This document shows positions 23,024 to 34,534 of a DNA stretch of 64,000 bases, piece after piece (the first letter of the stretch is position 1; each line of letters begins with the position of its first letter). The notes beneath the pieces are model-generated. The model saw nothing but the letters and a program-made list of their open reading frames with translations, did not search any database and had not been told where the DNA came from. Made by a program: the position numbers and the translations under genes. The DNA is from Vermamoeba vermiformis (lineage: Eukaryota > Tubulinea > Echinamoebida), in the NCBI GenBank assembly GCA_045837725.1, contig JBEWZL010000282.1, positions 248,001-312,000 of the forward strand, in the 5' to 3' direction.

Positions 23024-26000
23024 TTAGTTTGATCCCAGCAAGGTCAAGAAAGTAACTACTTTGCTGAAGATCTTCTTGTCGGTTTTGTACTGTTGGATCA
23101 GCCCGGCCAATAAATTAACGGCTTGTTCTTCAATCAATAGTAACTTAATTTTAGCTATTGATAGTCAATGTTAGCTTATTGTGCAATGTACGGTCAGATC
23201 TACTTACGATCCTTGGCGAAGATAGTGAGCAAATTCAACAGATTGTCAGCGTATTTGGCAGGGTACTTCTTCGTGGTACTAAGATTGCGCAGTATATAAA
23301 ACAATGCCATATTGTCGGCTACAATTCTGCTGGCATTGCCCGCGTCTAATCGTCAAGAGGTTAGATCCGATCCCCACAACTGCAGCGTATTAAAGCTGTT
23401 ACTTACGTGTGCTACATATGGCTGCAAATATGCCCAGTGTGTGCTTAGCAAGCTTGATGTAATCAGCGGTCTCCTTCAACTTCAGCACTGACAGCAGCAA
23501 TGGGAAAGCACCATCAAACAGGGCCACTTTGATGCTCGCATTTTCTATCATAACGTCGTGTTAGGCAATTATATTTATGCTAAGTGGTAGTGCTTACCGT
23601 CCTTAGTCAAGTGGAACAGAGCACGCAAGATATCAACGAGCACATCGAAGGGCACAGGTGTCATTTGCAGGTGTACCTTGAGCTGCACCATTAACGCGTC
23701 TTCAGTGACACCAAAGAGGCCAGCACTCATCTTTCTGAACGGCCCTAGTAATGCATCGTCAGTGCCATTCGACCCACACTACCAGTCTACGTACATAATT
23801 TCACGAGTGAAGTGAATGCACCGAGTGCCGGGTTCAGCACAGTCGCGGGAAGATTAGTCTTTTTAATAGTGTCCACTGCGATAGTGTTAGAGAGGATAGA
23901 CAGAGTAAATAGAGTGTCCGTACCAGTAGCCTCGACCACGCTCTGCACACGCGTGAGGTCAGTCTCAGCGGCAATGTTGCGCTGATCGACGCGCTTCAAA
24001 ATGTTTTGAATGTGCATGAAACACTTGGCAGCAACATCAGTGCTCTCGGACATGTTCTTCAGTGTCGTGCACAACAGCATTTGACCCAAAAATATTTTCT
24101 CGTTCTGTACCCGGGGTAGTCAATAAGGACCATGCATGACTAGTGTTACTTACGAATGAGATGTTGTACGTGTATCCTGCAAACAATGGGCTGATTCTCT
24201 CCGCCAATTTGATCATCAAACTGCGGTCCTCGGGCTTAATGACATCGCTCAACAATCCACGCACGCTATCTATTCACAGTTGTCAGCCAAGCACGGACAC
24301 AACATCGATACTTACCGTCTTTCTGAATAGCCGCTGAGAGCAAAGTGGCCAAGGACTCGTACATGGAGCCGCTGTCTCTGTCAATCAAACTCAACGAGGA
24401 CTTGTAAGTCTCCACCAAGTCAGTTCGTTTCTCACGCTCCGCGTCTTTAATCTTCGCCTCTAAGTCTGTTATCTTTGTCTCTCGCTCACGCACCATGGTC
24501 AACAGAACAACGATCTTAGACGGCACATCGCCTTCGAGTCCATCATTAGATGAAGCCAATAGCTTGAGCACTTCGATAATTTGACTCGAGTTCGATGAGT
24601 CTACGAACAAGGCAGCGAACTGTTTGTCAATCTCGTGAATGATTGGTGCCATGTTCGAGATTCTTTTAGCACTAGACAACGTGTTGAGTAGCTTGAACAA
24701 CTCTGCGCTGACTTGGTTGTTGGCGCCGAGTTGCAGCAGTGCCAAGAAGTACGCGTTAAATCGATCAAAGTCAATCGCCTTGTCGTCATTGGCTGCCCAT
24801 GTCTGCAACGTTTTGACGATTGCCATTGAATTGGGTACGGAGCTAACGTTTGACATGGCCGCTGCGTAGAGTGCCTTGTCGACTTCTTCGGCCCTAGCAC
24901 ACGTGTTAGACATCATGAACTGTCACTGAATGTGTTCGACTTACACGAGCAGTTCGATGACGTTCTTCATTTTCGTGAAGGATCCCAGCGCAGTCGCAAC
25001 TTTCTCGACATTTGCTCCTTGATTAAGAAGCTTGCCTAGTATGCGAATCACATCTTTCAGATTGGAAATATCTTGTCGGGCCGCTGTCATTTTATATGGT
25101 TAGATTTGCTTTTACCATTAAGATTACGCACATTTGGCGGCAAGAATCACCGAGCACAAGACTTGCGAGGCACTTGCGTTGAGGTTAGGTGTTGGCCAGC
25201 TATCAACCAACGCACAAATATCATTGAATAAGCTACACCTGACGTCAGCATAGTACTCAAATTAAATACCCTACGTACCCACTGTCAATGCAGCTAGTGG
25301 CCGCATCAGGGTTTACGAGGCTTCCATTTATAACATTCAAACAAGCCCCAACAACCTCTTCATTTTTACGCTCCAAGTAATACTTGAGCACATCGGCAAT
25401 GGGTCGAAGGTCAGTGCAAATACATTCTAACGAGATAACGTTAGGGTGGTTACATAAAAAATAAACGACGACTTACTAAAGGCCACCAATGAGTTCAATG
25501 TTTGCTTTGTAAGAGACTCATCCTCTTTTAGCCTATATCCGAGTTAGTCCCAGTGCCTTTAAATATAAGGTGAAACTTACGCCTGCAAGCCCTCCAATAA
25601 GGCCTTCATAGTCTCTTCTTGTTGACCAATGAACGCGCTGAGTGTCACGACCTTGTTTGGGCTCTGAGTAGTGCTTCGCGATAGAACAGGCCGAGGTTGC
25701 ACGACCACTAATGTATGTGAATACATGGATAGACATAGCAATGTACAACTGAACTTACCATAGTCAATAAAAGAGCCTTCAGGCAGTTGCACAAATTTAT
25801 CTCCATTGTCCTGCGCTACCATGATGTCAAAGTAGAGCACTCCTGCAAACTCGCCATCGTGTCTAACAAGTGTTATTTAACGACCCTATTGTGGTACCGA
25901 ACTTACGTCAAAGTGTGGCAGTGGTGAATGGGACCAGTAGCGAGTTGTTCCAAGTTGAGCGTGACAGTGTCAATCACGTCATTGCGTGAAGTCTAATGCG

Positions 26001-27255
26001 AGTGTTAGAACGTGCAACAGCCTTGAGCTCCAAACTCACTCTATCGTAGTCAGTCACAGTAATCTTCACTAGCTTCTTGTGCATCACATCAACCTCCTTG
26101 GCACGCAGGGTGTATTTGAACTCTTTACGGAAGTCGAACACAGGATTTAATGCTAATAACGCGTTAAATATGATGCACAAACACACACCTCCTTACTCTT
26201 CTCCTTGATCTCGGTTTCGAACTCTAACCCATCGAAATTAAACGTGATGAACGGATCCGACATTCCATTACTGTGGTATTCAATTAGACTCGTTTCTATA
26301 AGTAACTTATAGATATTGCGGTTACCTATCCATAGCCTTTAAATTCCTGCATCTGCAATTGGAAATGATGACGTTGAAATTTATCGCGTTCACTTGATCT
26401 GGATCCAAATTCTTCGAGCTACGAGGAGACTTGACGGACTAAATTGAAAATAATAAGCGCTTATATATATGCGATACTACTTACAGTTATAGAATCGTTA
26501 GTCGATGATTTTGGAACTACTAATCTTGGAGTTGAGTTTCGAGGAGAGACAGCCAAAACATCTGAATGGCATTACTGATTAATCATACAAAGAATAGGTA
26601 ATATAGTATAAATTTAAGTCTCACCTCTCTTTGGGCGAGGATCAAACGAGAAACTTAAATTGATCGAACCGCTCGTGGTCTTCTCCAAGCTCCACCAATC
26701 AGCCTCTACTCCGTTCAATATTTTTTCCATTAGAGATTTAATGGAGATTGTTAAGGAGCCCAAGGAATCATCTTTGCCAACCTGGATCGCGATCAATTTA
26801 ATTGAAACTCTGAACTTTCACCAAACATACCTTATCCCAATCATAACATTTGACTATTAATGTATCATCAACGACAACGTCTTTACTAATTAAAATTATT
26901 AGAGGTGATGCATGACGGTGTTAGCTTACAATGTAAAAGTCTCGTTCCAAACAGGGTTGACCGTTTTCATAACTTTGTTTGTTTTGACAGACTTCGTGTC
27001 TTTTGATTTGATATACAGCTTCACCTATAATTTGCAAATAAATAAAGGAAAAATTAATTATTTAATTCGAATTATGGATGCATTAATTCGCCTCGCATTC
27101 AGAATTAATTGGTAATTCGCCTTACATAAGGATCGCTAGTACCGCCTTTATCGGCAGCTTTCAAGTTCTGCGCTTTGATTACTGTTGCACAAATTCGTTA
27201 GTACTCATCTCCACATCCGCTAAATTTTCTTACCGGTAATGGTCAAAGAGTACAT
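23024..27255 (-). CDS. Double-C2-domain protein with long helical C-terminal region
   Basis: About 1,000 residues in many exons. The start at 27255 (MYSLTITV) leads directly into a C2 domain: VIKAQNLKAADKGGTSDPYV, TVNPVWNETFTL, and IVKCYDWDKVGKDDSLG. The Asp residues in the SDPY and DWD...DD loops are those that normally bind calcium. A second C2 domain follows (GMSDPFITFNFDGLEFET, NPVFDFRKEF, VTDYDRVSSRNDVID), also with loop aspartates. The rest, from about 25900 to 23024, is alpha-helical, with Leu-rich repeats of HEAT/armadillo appearance (for example VVAVLTMVRERETKITDLEA-like helices) and one short coiled coil. A calcium-dependent membrane-binding scaffold is the likely role. I cannot name a family for the helical part. 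Confidence 0.78.
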
Positions 27256-27474
27256 TGTCGACGGCTACTTCAGTTCAAGAAATAAACGATAAACAACTGG
27301 AATCGTTTTGTGCACTTTAATCTCCCACACGTGATGCGCCTATTTTTATCAACCGATGTTTTGTACTCGCTTTTGTGGTTAGAAAATAAGGCACTTGGAC
27401 ATAACTATTAGGTTTTCGGCTTTTATTTATAAAAACATTTTTTAATTTTTACTCGATGTTTCTACTGTTTCCGG

Positions 27475-29429
27475 TTACTCGATCTTCATCGCATCCGTCT
27501 TCGGCTCCTCTTCCATAGCATCGCTCTTCGGCTGTGAATCACTGCTCACTAAAGCGTTGGTGTTGGATTGAGCGTTGCTGTGTTCGGGTGATTGATGGTG
27601 GTTCGAGTGGTTCTCTTCGCGGCTTTGCTCGCCCTCAGCCAGCATCTTCTTGAATCGTTCTTCTTGAGCAGCGGGATCTATATCGAACTTCTCCAACAAC
27701 AGCTGGTTAGTGAACTTCAGATACTTGATCTCTTGTTGCATGTTTTCCATAATCTTCCTTTGACGCTCGATAACTCGTCTGTCTTCTTCGCGAGCAGCAC
27801 GCAACTCCTCAAACTTGTGCGAGAGGAAGCTACGAATGTCCGTGGTAGCGACAACAGGAGCTGCTTCAACAGGAGGGAGAACTAACGGCTTCTGTTTGAT
27901 AACGCTGCCGTCCTCAGCTCTAGCATACTTGCGCGGACGACCAGGACCTCGTTTACCGCCTTGGTCAAAAACTAAACCAGGAGATGAGGGCACGATTGGC
28001 GGAGAGCCAGCAGGCACGTAGTACTCGCCAGCCTCGTTAACCTTTCGTCGCTTGGAAGAAGTAAATGAACCAGCTTCGTTGTCACTTTCTGATGAGAAAC
28101 CAAAGAGTTCTTTCGAAGCACGTGTTAGCAAAGGGCAATCCACTTGATCGAATCGATCATTAATAGTACGTACCTCCTTCTAATTTTACAATATCGTCTT
28201 TCAAAACATCGATAACACTCATGGACTTCGACGAGGCCTTCTGCATTAAATTGGCCTTCTTATTTTTAACTTGATCAAATGTTTTTGTGTTTCCAATAGC
28301 GGCGCTTAACTCTTCCCAAATCTATCGATGAATCGTTAGTTGGCTTGTACGCGACGAGTACTCGCTAAGAACTTACTTGTTGGGGATCAGTCTTGCCACT
28401 TTCCAAAATTTTGAGCAGTTGACGGCTCTCTTGTAACGTCCAAAGTGCTCTTTCTTTAGCCTTCTTCTCATAATCTAAACATATATTAGATAGATGCCAC
28501 TAAAAGGGACTTTATGTGCGCGCGTACCAGGACTGCTATGCAAAGCGTTCAATTGTGATAAATCGACGCCAGCCTGAGCGAGTTGTTGTTGCTGTTGTTG
28601 AATTTGTTGTTGTAATTTAAGCTTTTGTTGCTGCAGGTGAGCTAAGATAACCTCCTCGGGCTAATATCTAGAATTAGTTCAACGCTCTAAGGATGTCTCC
28701 TCAAGTCGCTTACATCACCAGGGCGAGGCACCTTTCTTGGTCGACCACGTCCTCGCTTGCCCGGATAGGGACTCATAGAGCCTGCAGGTTGGCTTGTGTA
28801 TTGTGCAGCTGCCACTGATTCGGCGGCTGTTGGCATGACTTGTTGGAGTTGTTCATTTTGTTTTCGCAGCAACTACATAATATCGTTAGATACCGTCGGA
28901 TGGCAACTAATTAAACGCGCACGAACCTCCTCCAATTTTTTCTGTTTTTTGTTTCTGAGCTCCAAAAGTGCTTGTTGTTTCTTTTGTAATTCGTTAATAT
29001 CTAAGGCGTCAATATTATCTAAGTCAATATCGAGGTCTGCCAAATCCAAAGAATCTGAATCTGAGTCACTTTCTTCATCATATTCCTCTTGTTTGCTCTT
29101 CGTAACACCCAGGATGTTAGTAAACGGTACGCTGCTCATACGCGAGTAATACTTACCTCGCTTGCTTGGTCCTTTCGCAAGTCAGGCTTACTTTCAACGT
29201 CAATATCGAGATCGACATCTTCAGTATTTTGTGTAACGTCCTTGGAAGCATCAGAAGCGACGGCGGTGCTATTTTGTTCGGCTGACTGCGCGACTGGCGT
29301 TATATTAACAGGAGCCACAGGGACGGCTTGTGTTTGAGGTGCTGCAGCAGTGCCATTTTCGTGAGGAACGTGCGTTTCTCCCAAAGGCTTCACTTCTGCC
29401 GGCTGCGTGGTTACCGCGATATCGCTCAT
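27475..29429 (-). CDS. Nuclear SANT-like protein with two AT-hooks
   Basis: About 550 residues from ATG 29429. Order of parts: a low-complexity N terminus; an acidic Asp/Ser/Leu repeat (DSDSDSLDLADLDIDLDN); a coiled coil; AT-hook 1 (GKRGRGRPRKVPRPG); a Gln-rich coiled coil (LQQQIQQQQQQL); a Myb/SANT-like helix set (ALWTLQESRQLLKILESGKT then QIWEELSAAIGNTKT); AT-hook 2 (GGKRGPGRPRKYARAED); a helical region (FEELRAAREEDRRVIERQRK); and an acidic tail ending MKIE. AT-hooks bind the minor groove of AT-rich DNA, so this should be a chromatin or transcription factor. No enzyme domain is seen. Introns are short; donors include GTTCGT. Confidence 0.8.
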
Positions 29430-30115
29430 TTATTCTGCCATTGAATAATTAATAATGATCATTTTTGCCAAGCTACAGCATAGAAAATATATAAAAAATC
29501 AATCGATAACAAAGAAGGGTTATTTTTAGGAGATAGAGCGAGATCCATCCAATCCCGCAGCAACTGACATCGAGACCAGTTTATGCGTTTAAAGTGATAT
29601 AAACAGTCATCGATAGCAGATACATATGTCCCCATTGAATTAAAAGCAAAAAAGTTATGATCAAGAAAAGAATCGAGAAAGATTCGGCCGAAGGAACTAA
29701 AGGTCTTATTCCTTCAATAGGCATTGCCGTATGGTAATGGAGCTAACGGAGCATTACCAAAAATCAACAACACTCCGAATCTTTCGCAATCCACGCGATT
29801 AGAAAAAACAAAAGACCGTTCGGTCGCATCTGATCGCTTACCTCCGTAAAACAAAAAGTTGAATAAAAGTAGCAAATAACGGTAAGAGAGTTCGAGGCCA
29901 ATAAGGCTTGTTCTCCGTTTGGTTACGTTGTGCCGTCTAAAATTAATAAAACGTGTATTTTATAAAGTTCATAAAAATTTCGGTCAAAGCTCGGTCAAAC
30001 TTCCGCTAGCTTCGAATAACAGAGGCAAAGAATTTTAGCGCTTTCGGAACAATGCTTTTCTTTTTTGCAATCCATTAATCATACATACACATTTGTTATA
30101 TATATTTTATAGACG
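29430..30115. other. Divergent gap holding an inverted-repeat-rich segment
   Basis: Gap of 686 bp between two divergent genes. Its middle (29671-29825) holds nested inverted repeats, described separately. Two short coding-like frames overlap it: a 44-codon minus-strand frame beginning MPIEGIRPLVPSAESF and containing the hydrophobic run FSILFLIITFLLLI, and plus-strand reading stretches on both sides of 29725. Neither is strong enough to call a gene. Confidence 0.45.
29671..29825. ncRNA. Candidate structured RNA (strand unknown)
   Basis: Perfect complementary segments nest inside one another. AATCG (29671-29675) pairs with CGATT (29796-29800). GAAAGATTCGG (29677-29687) pairs with CCGAATCTTTC (29775-29785). 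Within this 11-bp stem sit two hairpins with 12-nt loops: GAAGGAA/TTCCTTC (29690-29715) and TGGTAATG/CATTACCA (29732-29759). A short GACCG/CGGTC hairpin follows at 29814-29825. The layout is a closed three-way junction. I do not recognise it as an snRNA, SRP, RNase P or snoRNA. It could also be a structured 5' leader. Confidence 0.3.
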
Positions 30116-33100
30116 ATGGGAAACGAAGTCTCCCGAACGGCTGCTCTCAAGCGCGTGTTCCAGAAGCTCGATGCCGGTACGTTACATTGATTTATTTTTC
30201 ATTATTTAGCAATCTTCCATATGCCATACAGCATATATTATCGATCTTATTCTTTTTGTCGACTTTGTGACCTGTTATACTGACTGATCGTCTTTTCGCC
30301 ATCCAGATCAACAGGGAGTGCTTACCCTCGATCAAATTCTATCTGTAAAAAAGATACCTGGTGTAACGCACCCTATTAGCAATTCTGCATTGCTATTGCT
30401 CCGCGTAAGTGGCACTGAGACTCGATAAAAATTACCCACGTTTTTTTGTATTATCAATAATAATAATTTTAATCGTTAATGTGTAGTTCGATGAATCCTT
30501 GGAAGGAACTATAAACTTCAAAGAGTTCAGAAACTTATTAGACCATATACGTAATGCAGAATTGAAGGCCAAGGGCCGAAAGAAGAAAAAGAGGTATTTA
30601 CAGCGTGCAGATGAAGCGTTTTAAATTGCCCTATACATGCCCATGATTGATTTATTACATTACGGACGATTTACGGCCCAAGCAGAATTAATTTACGTTG
30701 CATCTCAAACTGATCAACGTTATTTGGGCGAGGCAATGCTATTAACTCTTGAATTTTCCGTGACATCTTGATTACTAACTCCTTTTAATACAGAAATAAG
30801 TTAAAGGTTTGGAGCGCTGTTAGTAGAGATACAGGTAAGTCGTGTTGATATTTTGAATTTTTTTAAACTCGCGATCCGAAATTAATTTTTACGCCGTTTC
30901 GGAATCATGCTGACAAGTAAATGTTTAGTTACGAAATCAGAACTATCAAGAAACTCTGAAACGCCTGCTTGGACAGGAAGAAAGCCAGCAAGCAATCATG
31001 GTAAGTGTCATTTTAAATTTTAGCATCGGAAATTTCTGTACTATCCGAAAGCTTTGTCATTTTAATTATTTAGCGCGCAAGTTACTAATTGTAGCGAAGT
31101 AGGTTCTGACAGTGAAGAGTCAGATGAAGGCTCAGATAAAAGCTTAGAAAACGATGATTCACTTACAGAGGACATTGAAGAGACTCTGAAAGTAGAAGCA
31201 AAGGCTTTCTTTGATAAAATGATCAAAAGTGAAGAGGGACGCGAGAAATTTATTCAGTGGTTATGGAGATTGGTACGTGATTGAAATTTAAAATTTTTGT
31301 AACGGCTGATCTGACATCATTTCGCAGGCCGACACCGATAAGAACAATCTCGTAGCTGCTGACGAATTAACGTGCGTCCTGAAAGCATTGAGAGCTGATG
31401 GTATCAATCCTGAAAACTTAGTTTATGAAAACGATAACGACATTAAAGTAAGCCGGATGCGACAACTTTTTTTTTCGCTTTTAATTAACTATCGCATGAT
31501 TAGACGACCGATTTATCGAGGAAAGATCAAACTATTGCCAAGAAGTTATTAGAAGAATTTGATAAAGGACAGACCGGCTTCCTGACGCAAGAAGAGTTTA
31601 CCATTTTGGCCGATCTAATTTTGAAGAATTACGAAATCAAGTCAGAATATGAAGTAAGCGATTTATTTAGTCGTAGTAATAGGGACAAAGCTCAGGGGAG
31701 TCCACGAAGTTCGGATAAATTCAAATTAGATAGAATTGATTTCTTGTTTACAGCAATCTTTCTATGAAATTTCATTTAATTGCCAGCAGATTTGGCACCG
31801 CGAGCACATAATTTATCCTTTATATGGCTTATTAGCTTTGAATTGTTGACTTTTTTTTTGCTCGAAATTTGATTTTTCTTGCTGGATGTTGCTCAATTTC
31901 CGCGTTTTAAACAATTCTAATCGAATTTCGTGGCAAAATTCATGGATTAAAATGTTCTGTTTGAACGCAACCATTTCAGCTTCAATTTTAATCGGCAAGG
32001 CAAACTAATGAAATTTTTTAAATCGATCGATTTTTTGTTACGCGACAATTTTATCGCATTTTACTGGTAAGGTAGTTCTGCCTTGATTATTTTGCTTTAC
32101 TTTAACTTTACTCCGGGCTCTTAGTGGTTAGTTTTTAATATTAAAAACCCATCTTACCCTGGATCTCATTTAGTCTGGCGACATATTGGGAGATTACGAG
32201 CTCAAGCGGCGGTTGGGTCGCGGTGCCAGCGGTGAAGTGCGTCTTGCCGTGCATCACATCACTGGAGACCGAAGAGCTATCAAGATCTGTCCCAAAGGAA
32301 ACATCGCCTCGCTGGCTAGGCTAGACACTGAAATCAAAGTACGTGCCTTCGTGTTATTGCTATTAATGTCATAAGACTAACAAAGTTGATTTTATAGGCT
32401 ATGTTAATGTTACAACACAAGCATATTGTCTCGCTCTACGAAGTGCTCGAGTCTGAGGACAACGTGTTTTTTGTAATGGAACTGTGCGGAGGTGGCAGTC
32501 TCTACGAGTATATGGGCAACAAACCGCTCAGCGAAGATACCGCGCGATATTATTTCTCGCAAATTATCGAGGGTGTCAGCTACTCACACTCAATGGTAAG
32601 TTCTTGTTACCTCGCGTGCCTCGAATCTAATGGCGAAAATTTACTCACGGCGGCTATGACTAAACGATATTAACGTATCTTGTTTATAGGGAGTCGTGCA
32701 CCGTGACTTGAAACTTGACAACTTACTGTTGGACAACAACGCCAACATTAAGATTACGGACTTTGGTCACGCAGGCATCTTCCAAAAGGGTTGGGACTTG
32801 TTCTGCACGCCTACTGTCGGTGGTCTATGTCACGTGGCCCCTGAACAGCTGCTTGGCCAACCGTACAGCGGTGAAAAGAATGACATCTGGGGCCTCGGTG
32901 TCATTCTGTACATTCTGCTTGTCGGCTCATTACCGTTCAAAGGACAAGCTTATTTGGACAACATCCGCAATGGACGATACACCATTCCCGAGCACTTGTC
33001 ACCCGAAGTGCGCGACCTCATTTCAAACATGTTAGTTACGGATCCGAACGGTCGAATTGGCTGCAGAAAGATCATGAAGCACCCCTGGTTGACTATGGGC

Positions 33101-34334
33101 AAGAAGGATTCACCGAACTTGGATCGATTCCAATTGCCTATTCAGCCAGAAAAGGCTGTTTGGAACTTACCGGGCGGCAAGATCTGTGCTCTGTGTAATG
33201 TTCTTCGTGACTTGGAGATTGTCACTCTGCACCTGAATGATAAGCCGCAAGCCGAAAAAGATAGTAAGTCCTTTCTATTAATGTGCTTTATCGACTGGTA
33301 CTAATGTCTGTGCCTCAGAAATCCGGTGTCATTATCCCGAGAAAGAGCTCAAGTTCTATTTCAAGCTCAAACGAGACCCTCAGACCAATGAACAAGTACG
33401 TACTCCTATTGGGATGCTTTAATTAGGTGTGCTAATGTGCGTTTAGTTTTTCCGATTCAAGCTGGCCGAAGGTGAGAGTCGAGACTTTTTGGGAATCATG
33501 CCGAAGATTAGAATGGGCATTGAAGACGCCGAGAGGAATCTACAATCAGGCACAGCCAGCGTTAAGAACACTATTCAAATGCGACTTGGTACCAAGAAGT
33601 CCACAAAGAAGAACTTGGCTGATGTCGACAAAGAAACAAACGGAGCTAACAAAGACGACAAAGAAAAGACGTCGTCAAAGCGCAACCTGCAAGACGACGA
33701 AAAAGACAAGACATCGTCCAAGCGAAATCTGCAAGACGATGATAAAGACGAAAAAGATTCAAAGGACCGTCGTGAAAGTAAAAAGAATATCCACGATAAA
33801 GACGACAAAGACGGCCACGAAAAAGACAAAAAAGACAGCAAACGAACCTTGGATGCTAAGCACGATAAAGACCGAGATCATTCAGAGTCCCCTGATGAAG
33901 TCCGAAGTAGCAGGACCATTCGCGCGGACAAAGACAAGGATCACCATGACCGTGAAGTCCAGAGCGAAAAGATTTCAAAGCGAGCAACAATGGACGAGCG
34001 GTTATTGGACAAGAGCCGCGAGATTGAGAAGTTGAAAGAGATCCATGAAGACAAGCCTATGTCCACCGTCATTTCGAAGAAGCACGAGCAAGAAAACGGC
34101 AGCAGTACCAATGGCAGCAAACGGGCCATGGAGCGCAGTCGAGAGATTGAACGGCCAAAGGACAAGCACCACCGCGATGAGCTGCGGGGCAGTCAGTCTG
34201 ACATCCTGCGACGTCGAAAGAAACCAAAGCGTGCTTCGAAGAGGTCAATCAGTTCTGAGAGCTCAGAGACACATTCAACCTCTGAATCAATCGGTTCATC
34301 GAGTGGTTCTCGAAGGGACGGTGATCGAGATTAA
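30116..34334 (+). CDS. EF-hand/protein-kinase fusion (Ser/Thr kinase with N-terminal EF-hands)
   Basis: The 5' exons from MGNEVSRTAALKRVFQKLDA encode four EF-hand-like loops: DADQQGVLTLDQ, DESLEGTINFKE, DTDKNNLVAADE and DKGQTGFLTQEE. The third is the most canonical. The MGNE start fits N-myristoylation. A 520-nt intron (31653-32172), in phase 0, joins ...KSEYE to SGDILGDYELKRR. The kinase exon has no ATG of its own, which supports a single gene. The kinase is complete: GRGASGEV glycine loop, AIK lysine, HRDLKLDN catalytic loop, TDFG, and VAPEQLLG. It is closest to the SNF1/CAMK group. A kinase-associated region follows (KELKFYFKLKRDPQ), then a Lys/Asp-rich tail of about 250 residues ending in a Ser-rich stretch. 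Calcium control of the kinase is inferred. Confidence 0.82.
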
Positions 34335-34534
34335 GTCTTCGTTGTAAATTTATTGTAATTAAGGAGCCAAAATGTAATAATTAAACTCTGTAATTACAAA
34401 TCGGAAATTAGGGTCTGTTGCAATTAACGGTTACAAAAAGCCATGCTGCTTTTTATTTATTCAACCCTAGCTGACCAACGGATCTGCTCCAGGAGCTTTG
34501 CTACAGTATTCGGCAAAGGATCCTTCACGGCAAT

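Noticed and set aside
33472-34347. Second and third long frames over the kinase tail
   Set aside because: Out-of-frame shadows of the Lys/Asp-rich repeat; the kinase frame enters this region by a clean phase-compatible splice.
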